A model generated the notes under the pieces. The model made no database searches. It saw only the letters and a program-made list of their open reading frames with translations, and was not told where the DNA came from. 5,352 nucleotides of DNA from an uncultured Balneolaceae bacterium (GTDB lineage Bacteria; Bacteroidota; Rhodothermia; Balneolales; Balneolaceae): assembly GCA_937982515.1 (NCBI GenBank), contig CALJMB010000129.1, forward strand, positions 1 through 5,352, in the 5' to 3' direction. Shown here one piece after another: positions 1-5,352 of this stretch (positions within the stretch are counted from its first letter, which is position 1; the number at the start of each line of letters is the position of its first letter). The translations under genes and the position numbers were made by a program.

Positions 1-26
1 ATGGCACGAGCGGACGCTCGCGCCAT
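1..26. repeat. Near-perfect short inverted repeat (hairpin) at the window edge
   Basis: The arms ATGGC (1-5) plus CGAGCG (7-12) pair with CGCTCG (15-20) plus GCCAT (22-26). There is a single A/C mismatch at 6/21 and a two-base loop (GA). An 8-base direct repeat, GCCATTAG, follows at 22-29 and 31-38. No T-tract follows on the + strand, so this is not a standard intrinsic terminator. It may be the end of an intergenic repeat or the 3' region of an upstream gene cut off by the window. The rest of 27-131 shows nothing else firm; an AATAAT at 104-109 is only a weak -10-like string with no partner. Confidence 0.5.
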
Positions 27-131
27 TAGGGCCATTAGAGGATTTGGGGGTGAACTGTTCGCGTGTAACTAAAGACGCAACGCTACGTACAGGGCAATTA
101 AAGAATAATCACAGGCCTCAACCACAAAAAC

Positions 132-1130
132 TTGGCTAAATCCTTGTCTGTATATTACCTAAAGTGTACCGCCTTACTGCTCGGACTTTTTATGGGGTTT
201 TGTGCGGCGGCGGCTGCAATGAAGCCGGAAAGTCATAACTGCCCCGAACCCGCCACAGAGGTTACCTGCGTACAGCAGCAGGAGAAGCCTTATATGATCA
301 AAGAATTTACCATTGGCGGATCGGGATTGCTTAAAGTCTTAACACCGGCCGGAGACATCGAAGTTATAAGCGTGCCCAATTCGGATAAAGTCCGGGTGGA
401 ACTGTACGTCAATCGCGGATATGCCTTCTGGACAAATACCGGAAACCTGGACAACTACAGAATCACTATGCTGCAGCGGGGCAATGAGGTTGTGGCGTCT
501 GTTGAACAGAAAAATAAGCGGGGCTTATTCGGCGGTTCGATCTCTTTCTCCTATAAGATATATACGCCCGCCTCCATATCCACTGAACTTAAAACATCAG
601 CGGGTAACATAAGGCTGAGCGGCGTTGGCGGGAATCAGCTGGCCAAGTCGAGTGGCGGAAACATTCGCATTACCAATGCATCAGGTAAAGTTGGCGCCTA
701 CACCTTCGGCGGTAATATCCACATCAGTTCCAGTACAGGAGTGATATTCGCACAGACCGAAGGAGGAAATATCACCATTGAAGAGAGCAGTGGAGAATTC
801 AGGCTAAGAACCAATGGCGGGCAGATAATGTCTGAGCGAATGTCCGGATCCATGCTTGCCAAAGTGGGGGGCGGTGATATCAGAGCTCACTTTCTCTATG
901 TGGCTGAAGGAGTAAATCTGGAGACCTCAGCCGGTAATATTTTTCTGAAAGTTCCTTCCGAAGCGGGCTATGATTTGGTGCTGAAGGGGTCTGATATAGA
1001 GTTGCCTGATTCATTTTACTTTGAAGGCCTTAACCGGCCAAACAGGGTGGAGGGCACCTACAGGCAGGGCGGATCTCCGATAAATATGCAGACCAGCTAT
1101 GGAACCGTCACTTTTGAAACGTACCGGTAG
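132..1130 (+). CDS. Exported DUF4097-like beta-repeat protein with an 18-residue GGNI period
   Basis: This is a 332-residue protein started by TTG. The start was chosen because it supplies a full signal peptide: a short N-region ending at Lys11, a hydrophobic core at about 12-25, then an alanine run at 25-29 suited to signal peptidase I. The first in-frame ATG (192, residue 21) would remove most of that core. Residues 55-152 look like short beta strands with a first TPAGDIEV motif at 71-78. From 153 to 272 the chain is a regular ladder of SAGNI/GGNI turns. The Asn (or Gln/Asp) falls at residues 159, 177, 195, 213, 231 and 249, exactly 18 apart, then at 269. A related TSYGTVTF lies near the C terminus. 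This matches DUF4097-type or beta-solenoid folds by pattern only. No enzyme motif is visible. Cys37 and Cys46 could form a disulfide. The lipobox is poor because Phe precedes Cys24, so a soluble periplasmic or surface protein is more likely than a lipoprotein. The stop codon is one base before the ATG of the phosphatase gene, implying co-transcription. Function unknown; a binding or scaffold role is inference. Confidence 0.85.
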   Translation: MAKSLSVYYLKCTALLLGLFMGFCAAAAAMKPESHNCPEPATEVTCVQQQEKPYMIKEFTIGGSGLLKVLTPAGDIEVISVPNSDKVRVELYVNRGYAFWTNTGNLDNYRITMLQRGNEVVASVEQKNKRGLFGGSISFSYKIYTPASISTELKTSAGNIRLSGVGGNQLAKSSGGNIRITNASGKVGAYTFGGNIHISSSTGVIFAQTEGGNITIEESSGEFRLRTNGGQIMSERMSGSMLAKVGGGDIRAHFLYVAEGVNLETSAGNIFLKVPSEAGYDLVLKGSDIELPDSFYFEGLNRPNRVEGTYRQGGSPINMQTSYGTVTFETYR

Positions 1131-1131
1131 T

Positions 1132-3237
1132 ATGATCTCAATAGCTTATACCGCGTACCGGAAGACACACAGCAGTTTTGCGGCCTTCCTCTGCCTGCTG
1201 ACCGTATGGACGGGAGTAAACCTGAATCCTGTGCAGGCCACAGCTCAGGGAGCGAAAGATATCCTGACTCTTTCTATGGGTGATATGTCAGCCGGAGACC
1301 AAACCATCTACATAACCGATAGCTGGAAGTTCCGGGAGGGGGATGACCTGAGCTGGGCCTCGCCTTCACTTGCCGACAGTTCATGGCAAAAGGTGAGCAC
1401 GTATCTTGGCCCTTCAGAGCTTCCGTTCATAGAGTGGAAAGGCATCGGCTGGTTTCGCCTGCACTTCAGGGTAGACTCCAGCCTGGTCAGCTATCCGCTG
1501 GCTCTGCTTACAGAGCAGCATAACGGGGCGTCAGAAGTGTACCTGAACGGTATTTTGATATATAAACTGGGAGAGGTGTCGCCGTTTAGAGAAGGCTTCA
1601 ATCCTTACCGGGACTTCTACCCCCGTCCGCTGGTAATTCCCGACACCACGGCTCACGTTCTGGCTGTCCGGTATGCCAACCACAACACGGATGCATACAA
1701 CGCCTACGGCTTTACGGCCGGTTTTCGCTTTTTAATCGGCGACCTGAACTACCATATTGCCTCTTCCATTGAGGAGCGGACATCTACGCCCTGGGCACAG
1801 ATAGCGTTTGCCGGTTGCCTACTCGTGTTTACCTTTATCCATTTTCTGCTGTTTGCTTTTTACCCTTCAGAAAAGAGGAACCTGTTCTTTGCCTTTTTTA
1901 CCGGATTTCTGGCTCTGCTGTCTCTTACGCTGATACTGGCCGAATACACCTCCTCGCCTTTATTGGCTATATCATATTTACGCATTTCTCTGATAACATG
2001 GATACTGACCACTATTTATGCTCTGAGGTTCTCCTACAGTCTGTTTTATGAGAAACCTCCCGTCAGATTCTGGTTCTTTCTGGCCGCAGGCCTGGGCCTG
2101 GCCGCCGGCACATGGTTTAACGCCGACGGATTGGGCCTGTACAGGGAGCTGTTTGTAGTTATAACCCTGCTCGAAATAATAAGAGTACTGGCCATATCAT
2201 TTTTCAGGCGGAAGAAAGACGTTTGGATTATCGGTACCGGGCTTGTCTGTTTTGTCGCGGGCATAATGTATACAGCTCTGGCCAATGTAAACATCATAAA
2301 CGCTGATCCGGTATACGGCAATCTGTACGGCTCTGTATTTCTTGTTCTGGCCCTGTCGGTATACCTTTCAAAGGGTTTTGCCCATACACACAGGCGCCTG
2401 GAACACAAGCTGGAAGAGGTAAAACAGCTTTCCGAGCGGTCTCTGGAACAGGAACGGATTAACAGAGAACAGGAGATTAAACGCAAGCTTCTGGAAGCAG
2501 AGAACCGACGCAAGTCTGACGAGCTTGAAGAAGCACGCGCGCTGCAGCTCTCAATGCTTCCCAGGCAGATACCCGATACCGACTACTGGGATATTGCCGT
2601 GTTTATGGAAACCGCGCAGGAGGTAGGGGGAGACTACTACGATTTCAGCGTCTCTAACAACGGCACCCTGTCCATTGTGGTTGGTGATGCCACCGGACAC
2701 GGCATGAAAGCAGGCATTATGGTGGCTACGGCTAAAAGCTATTTTCACACGTTGGTTAATGAGCACAACAATATTGATATGATTCGCCGTATCTCGTCCG
2801 GTATACGCAGTATGGATCTCAAGATGATGTACATGGGGATGATGGTGTTCCGGTGTGTGGGCCATCGCATCAGGTATACATCGGCAGGCATGCCTCCGGT
2901 ACTTCATTATAGCTGCGCTTCCGGACAGGTCAATCGTCTGGTATTGAAGAGCATGCCGCTGGGCGGCAAGGTTGAATATCCTTATGAGGAAAAGGAGATC
3001 GGGCTAAGCCCCGGAGACAGCCTGCTGCTTATGAGCGACGGACTGATGGAGCTTTTTAACGAAGAGCGGGAGTTGTTGGGGCTGAGCCGCATCGAACAGG
3101 TTTTTAAAGAAGCGGCAGCCAGTTCTTCTGCTTCGAATATTATCTCACAGATAACCAAACTTATCGACCGGTGGGCCGGAAGCCAGGCTCATGAAGATGA
3201 TATCACCGTACTGGCTCTTAAAGCAAAAGGGGCTTGA
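1132..3237 (+). CDS. 7TM sensor protein with C-terminal SpoIIE/RsbU-type PP2C serine/threonine phosphatase domain
   Basis: This is a 701-residue protein from the ATG at 1132, one base after the previous stop. An in-frame ATG at 1099 would add 11 residues and overlap that gene by 32 bases. The start at 1132 is preferred because it already gives a complete signal peptide (core about 16-29, cleavage about 35-38). Residues 40-205 form a periplasmic jelly-roll-like sensor with W65, the GDDLSWASP stretch and W85, then GWFRLHF (106-112) and VYLNG (136-140), a pattern shared with sugar-binding-type and 7TMR-DISM extracellular domains. Seven hydrophobic helices follow at about 221-243, 250-270, 276-298, 312-329, 338-357, 364-384 and 395-413. 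A charged coiled coil spans 417-469 and ends in LQLSMLP (471-477), the usual linker into SpoIIE domains. The phosphatase spans about 480-700, with GGDYYD (499-504), GDATGHG (518-524), AGMPP (585-589), MSDG with Asp636, and EDDIT (688-692), so the metal-binding aspartates are present. By family knowledge it dephosphorylates phosphoserine or phosphothreonine, probably on an STAS anti-sigma antagonist in the cytoplasm. No such substrate, kinase or sigma factor is in the window. The ligand is unknown. Confidence 0.93.
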   Translation: MISIAYTAYRKTHSSFAAFLCLLTVWTGVNLNPVQATAQGAKDILTLSMGDMSAGDQTIYITDSWKFREGDDLSWASPSLADSSWQKVSTYLGPSELPFIEWKGIGWFRLHFRVDSSLVSYPLALLTEQHNGASEVYLNGILIYKLGEVSPFREGFNPYRDFYPRPLVIPDTTAHVLAVRYANHNTDAYNAYGFTAGFRFLIGDLNYHIASSIEERTSTPWAQIAFAGCLLVFTFIHFLLFAFYPSEKRNLFFAFFTGFLALLSLTLILAEYTSSPLLAISYLRISLITWILTTIYALRFSYSLFYEKPPVRFWFFLAAGLGLAAGTWFNADGLGLYRELFVVITLLEIIRVLAISFFRRKKDVWIIGTGLVCFVAGIMYTALANVNIINADPVYGNLYGSVFLVLALSVYLSKGFAHTHRRLEHKLEEVKQLSERSLEQERINREQEIKRKLLEAENRRKSDELEEARALQLSMLPRQIPDTDYWDIAVFMETAQEVGGDYYDFSVSNNGTLSIVVGDATGHGMKAGIMVATAKSYFHTLVNEHNNIDMIRRISSGIRSMDLKMMYMGMMVFRCVGHRIRYTSAGMPPVLHYSCASGQVNRLVLKSMPLGGKVEYPYEEKEIGLSPGDSLLLMSDGLMELFNEERELLGLSRIEQVFKEAAASSSASNIISQITKLIDRWAGSQAHEDDITVLALKAKGA

Positions 3238-3267
3238 GCAACGAACGCCTGTCGGCAAATTGAATCT

Positions 3268-3303
3268 ACTCATCGGATGGCCGGGTTCGCCATCCCAATG
3301 AGT
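3268..3303. repeat. Long stem-loop just downstream of the phosphatase gene
   Basis: ACTCAT (3268-3273) pairs with ATGAGT (3298-3303). After a small internal loop (C against CA), GGATGGC (3275-3281) pairs with GCCATCC (3289-3295) around the 7-base loop CGGGTTC. That gives 13 paired bases starting 31 bases after the stop codon. No T-run follows, so it is not a classical intrinsic terminator. It could stabilise the 3' end of the operon mRNA, act as a Rho-associated end, or be a small palindromic repeat. The pairing is directly visible; the role is not. Confidence 0.6.
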
Positions 3304-3334
3304 GAGCCTGGCGTATAACCTGCTGCGGCATTCC

Positions 3335-3353
3335 ATTGCCGGGCGCCGGCAGT
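3335..3353. repeat. Second, GC-rich stem-loop in the same intergenic gap
   Basis: TGCCGG (3337-3342) pairs with CCGGCA (3346-3351) around a GCG loop. One A-T and one T-G pair extend the stem to 3335 and 3353. No T-tract follows. It lies in the 264-base gap between the phosphatase and barrel genes. Apart from the two stem-loops, I see no supported gene or clear promoter in that gap. Its role is unknown. Confidence 0.45.
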
Positions 3354-3501
3354 TGTGCCTGATTTCCGTAACTTCAACACTTGAAATATCGTACAGCTCC
3401 AGACAGATCGTACCATGGTTTTATTAGTCATCTGTCTTTCGTCTGCGGTCTCCAGCCGGTTCTGATACGACACCATGAGATAAATTTAGTATAGTTAGTC
3501 C

Positions 3502-4941
3502 ATGAAAATAAAAATAAGTGCATACATCCTGTTTCTGTTGGCAGTAACGGCATCGGCAGCTATGGGGCAGAGTGGCTCCGGCGCTGAAGAGGGAGATCCG
3601 TTTAGAAACGACCCTTTCTTTTCAAAGCCTCTCCATGAGTTACTCAACAGGCCGGGCCATACAGGAAAAGACCGGGAAAACGACGGCTACAATTCTGAAT
3701 GGTCATCCCGCCGGTACCTGGGCCGCATCAATGAAGAAGGCATTGATTTTGGCGGTATACTGGAAGCAGGCCCCTACAGTTCAAATCCCTTATACGGGCT
3801 CTATCCCGGTTTACCTATGATCCACTATAACAGGGTGAACGGCCTGTTCCTGGGGCTGCGAAAGGAACGGATGCAGTGGTGGCAGGATGATTGGCTGTCA
3901 GGCATCCGGTCTATTCAGCCCCACGGGATGATCGGATATTCATTCGGACAGGAAGAGTGGCAGTACACTCTGGGGCTGGAAAAATTCCTTGGCCGCAAAA
4001 AGCATATTATCATCGGAGGCGAGTACCACAATGCCACCTCTACTAACGACCACTGGCGGGTCGGGATGATGGAGACAAGCCTCACCTCTTTTTTCGGAGG
4101 TTATGACTATCTTGACTACTACAAACAGACCGGATGGGGTGGTTACCTTTTGTTGAGGACCGACCGGCTCTTTGAAGGAGGGATCGGTTTCAGCGACGGC
4201 CGGTTTAGCAGCCTGGAACAGGAAACCGACTACGCACTTTTCGGCTCCGGCAACAGGTACAGAGTCAATCCGCCTGTAGAGTACGCAGGCGGGAACAGGG
4301 TGGATACCGTAGGCATCTCAAGCCTCACGTTTACGGCTTCATTTAACCCTAAACGGCTTGTCTTTTCCCGCTATTTCACTTTTTCTCTCACGGGGAGTGT
4401 TGAAATAGGAGATCCGGGAATAGGCAGTTCCGATTACTCCTATACCAAATATCTGGGTGAGCTGGTTTCATACATCAATTTTGAGCCGGGTGCAATCTTC
4501 AAGTATCGTTTAAAAGCCGGAACGATTCACGGCGATGCACCCCTGTTTAAGGAGTTCCGCCTGGGAGGCATAGGTTCTCTGAGAGCGCTGCCATATAAAT
4601 CTCTTCCGGCCTCCGATGAACTGTGGGCCGGAGGCAACCAGATGATTTTGAGTAATGCAGAGATTCACTTCGGCTCACCTACATTCGGGTCGGATGGATG
4701 GATCGATTCCGACGACTTTTACCTGAGCCTGTTTCTGGACTCCGGATGGGTCAGCTATCGCGCTGAGTTCGAAGCATCGGATAAGTCGTTTGCCGATTTT
4801 TCAACCTTCCGTTTTTCCGACCTGAAACATAACGGAGGCGTGGGCCTGGGATCCAGTTTCATCCGTTGCGAGCTGGCCTGGGATCTAAACCATACCAGCC
4901 GCGCACCCGTTTTCTGGATTCGCCTGAACCCGACCTTTTGA
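3502..4941 (+). CDS. Omp85-superfamily (BamA/TamA-like) outer-membrane beta-barrel protein lacking POTRA domains
   Basis: This is a 479-residue protein. The ATG at 3502 is followed directly by a clear signal peptide: Lys2 and Lys4, a hydrophobic core at 7-17, and likely cleavage after ASA or AMG at about 19-22. Residues 23-105 are polar and low in recognisable structure, too short and unlike in pattern to hold POTRA repeats. From NRVNGLFLGL (110-119) to the end the chain alternates aromatic and glycine-rich beta strands with loops, as in an outer-membrane barrel. The strongest signature is FRLGGIGSLRALPY (352-365) followed by GNQMILSNAEIHF (378-390), which corresponds to the C-terminal bacterial-surface-antigen region of Omp85 proteins. 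The protein ends in Phe479, as many barrels do. In the loop-6 position the usual RGF/RGY is RAL (Arg361 kept, Gly changed to Ala). By family it may insert or export proteins or lipids at the outer membrane, but without POTRA domains a simple pore or structural role is equally possible. Only weak promoter-like strings (TAAATTTA at 3481, TATAGT at 3490) precede it, and no ribosome binding site was recognised. Confidence 0.85.
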   Translation: MKIKISAYILFLLAVTASAAMGQSGSGAEEGDPFRNDPFFSKPLHELLNRPGHTGKDRENDGYNSEWSSRRYLGRINEEGIDFGGILEAGPYSSNPLYGLYPGLPMIHYNRVNGLFLGLRKERMQWWQDDWLSGIRSIQPHGMIGYSFGQEEWQYTLGLEKFLGRKKHIIIGGEYHNATSTNDHWRVGMMETSLTSFFGGYDYLDYYKQTGWGGYLLLRTDRLFEGGIGFSDGRFSSLEQETDYALFGSGNRYRVNPPVEYAGGNRVDTVGISSLTFTASFNPKRLVFSRYFTFSLTGSVEIGDPGIGSSDYSYTKYLGELVSYINFEPGAIFKYRLKAGTIHGDAPLFKEFRLGGIGSLRALPYKSLPASDELWAGGNQMILSNAEIHFGSPTFGSDGWIDSDDFYLSLFLDSGWVSYRAEFEASDKSFADFSTFRFSDLKHNGGVGLGSSFIRCELAWDLNHTSRAPVFWIRLNPTF

Positions 4942-5040
4942 TTGAAAAAGGCGGAGCCGTTATCTGCTTTGATTGTTGAGTCGACCTAAGTTTTGTCTGT
5001 TTCTGCACCCGCTAACAACAGCTATTATTAGCCAACCAAC

Positions 5041-5080
5041 GGATCTCCAAGAAACAAAGGATGCACGGGGCAGAGGCACG
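5041..5080 (+). repeat. Repeat unit copy 1 (5' truncated)
   Basis: It aligns with copy 2 from the GGATC core onward (GGATCTCC at 5041, GGATGCACG at 5059). Its last 22 bases (5059-5080) are the reverse complement of 5192-5213 with one mismatch. The expected CTGTCATCC head is not recognisable upstream of 5041. Confidence 0.7.
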
Positions 5081-5102
5081 GTTCTCTATTCTCCAACAGC
5101 GG

Positions 5103-5169
5103 CTGTCATCCTTGGCTCCGTAGAAGGATCCCCCGGAAGCGAAGGATGCACGCAACGAGGGCACCTGCC
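5103..5169 (+). repeat. Repeat unit copy 2 (complete), left arm of the central inverted repeat
   Basis: It begins CTGTCATCC and carries GGATCCCC (5126-5133) and GGATGCACG (5144-5152). Bases 5103-5133 are the reverse complement of 5224-5254 at 26 of 31 positions. The match continues without a gap, at lower identity, toward the centre of the block. Confidence 0.75.
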
Positions 5170-5187
5170 TGGGCTTCATTTGGGCCG

Positions 5188-5254
5188 GGCACGTGCCTCT
5201 TCCCCGTGCATCCTCACGGCTACGGGGATCCCTCGACGGAGCTCGGGATGACAG
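5188..5254 (-). repeat. Repeat unit copy 3 (complete), right arm of the central inverted repeat
   Basis: Read on the minus strand from 5254 it begins CTGTCATCCCGAGC, closer to the widespread TGTCATCC-plus-GAGC form than copy 2 is. Its inner end is the perfect 10-base palindrome GGCACGTGCC (5188-5197), next to the loop between the two arms. Confidence 0.75.
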
Positions 5255-5274
5255 GTTCTATTAAAAAAGAAACA

Positions 5275-5319
5275 GTGCCCCTTCCCGACGCATCCTCACC
5301 GACAGGGGGATCCCTCGGC
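5275..5319 (-). repeat. Repeat unit copy 4 (5' part diverged)
   Basis: On the minus strand it matches copy 3 without gaps from CGAGGGATCCCC (near 5317-5306) through GTGAGGATGC to GGGAAG and GGCAC (ending 5275). The CTGTCATCC head is replaced by unrelated GC-rich sequence. Confidence 0.65.
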
Positions 5320-5324
5320 TGTGC

Positions 5325-5343
5325 CCCGCCAAACCCCGGCGGG
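5325..5343. repeat. Short GC-rich stem-loop at the window end
   Basis: CCCGCC (5325-5330) pairs with GGCGGG (5338-5343) around a 7-base loop. It lies immediately beyond copy 4 of the repeat cluster. No T-tract follows before the window ends. It may belong to the same repeat cluster, continuing outside the window. Confidence 0.4.
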
Positions 5344-5352
5344 ACTCCACTC

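Larger units (their letters stand above)
5041..5319. repeat. Palindromic cluster of four REP-like repeat units (two right-facing, two left-facing)
   Basis: Four copies of one unit align without gaps. They are 5041-5080 (+, 5' part lost), 5103-5169 (+), 5188-5254 (-) and 5275-5319 (-, 5' part diverged). The GGATGC core starts at 5059, 5144, 5213 (minus) and 5295 (minus), so the spacing is 85 and 82 bases and the block is symmetric about 5178. The unit opens with CTGTCATCC, reaches GGATCCCC after about 23 bases, then GGATGC and a GGCAC end. The sequence on either side (4942-5040 and 5320-5352) shows no gene. Long reading frames across this block follow from the repeat structure and are not credible genes. 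CTGTCATCC-to-GGATC repeats are known as dispersed intergenic elements, often linked to RAYT (TnpA_REP) transposases. None is encoded here. Confidence 0.8.

Noticed and set aside
192..206. Lipobox-like site at Cys24 of the beta-repeat protein
   Set aside because: The residue before the Cys is Phe and the one before that Gly, which does not fit a lipobox; the alanine run after it fits signal peptidase I better.
2046..2513. Long minus-strand open frame opposite the phosphatase gene
   Set aside because: It is antisense to the membrane and coiled-coil part of a clearly real gene, and its Arg/Ser-rich composition reflects the opposite strand.
2551..2907. Minus-strand open frame opposite the phosphatase domain
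   Set aside because: It is antisense to conserved catalytic motifs and its His-rich product has no family resemblance.
3270..3476. Minus-strand open frames in the gap between the phosphatase and barrel genes
   Set aside because: They are short, run through the stem-loops, show no signal peptide or domain, and one overlaps the end of the phosphatase gene.
4942..4968. Possible terminator after the barrel gene (GGC/GCC with a run of A/T)
   Set aside because: The stem is only three to four base pairs and the T-run lies on the opposite strand.
4973..5251. Open frame of 92 codons on the + strand downstream of the barrel gene
   Set aside because: It runs through the inverted repeat units, starts at a TTG without support, has low-complexity Pro/Gly/Ser content and no recognisable domain.
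5041..5319. CRISPR array
   Set aside because: The repeats are degenerate, occur in both orientations, and have no uniform spacers.

Overview
This window most likely comes from a Gram-negative bacterium of the Bacteroidota/FCB group, possibly a Balneolota- or Rhodothermota-like lineage. That is inferred from several traits: G+C near one half, no recognisable Shine-Dalgarno sequence before any of the three genes, a sensor-7TM-SpoIIE phosphatase architecture typical of the group, and an Omp85-type outer-membrane barrel with a Bacteroidota-like C-terminal pattern. No rRNA, tRNA, transposase, CRISPR array or phage gene was seen.

Layout. Positions 1-131 are noncoding or the tail of something upstream, with a compact hairpin at the very edge. 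Positions 132-1130 encode an exported protein that folds as a regular beta-structure with an 18-residue Gly-Gly-Asn-Ile period (DUF4097-like). Its stop codon is one base from the ATG of a 701-residue membrane protein (1132-3237), so the two are almost certainly one operon. The second protein has a signal peptide, a periplasmic jelly-roll sensor, seven membrane helices, a coiled coil and a C-terminal SpoIIE/RsbU-type PP2C phosphatase with its metal-binding aspartates intact. After a 264-base gap holding two good stem-loops, positions 3502-4941 encode a secreted outer-membrane barrel of the BamA/TamA (Omp85) superfamily that has no room for POTRA domains. The last 411 bases (4942-5352) have no credible gene.

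How the genes may work together (inference). The phosphatase protein looks like a one-piece transducer: a periplasmic ligand or partner is sensed and the signal passes through the 7TM module and coiled coil to a cytoplasmic phosphatase. By analogy with RsbU/SpoIIE, that phosphatase would dephosphorylate an STAS-type anti-sigma antagonist. The co-transcribed exported protein is a candidate partner or co-regulated envelope component. The barrel gene is on the same strand but probably has its own promoter; a link to the phosphatase is not shown.

The most unusual structure is at 5041-5319. Four copies of a degenerate repeat of about 65 bases are arranged as two tandem copies pointing right and two pointing left, with nearly equal spacing (85 and 82 bases), making one large palindromic block centred near 5178. 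The unit begins with CTGTCATCC and contains GGATC and GGATGC cores, resembling dispersed REP-like intergenic repeats found in many bacteria.
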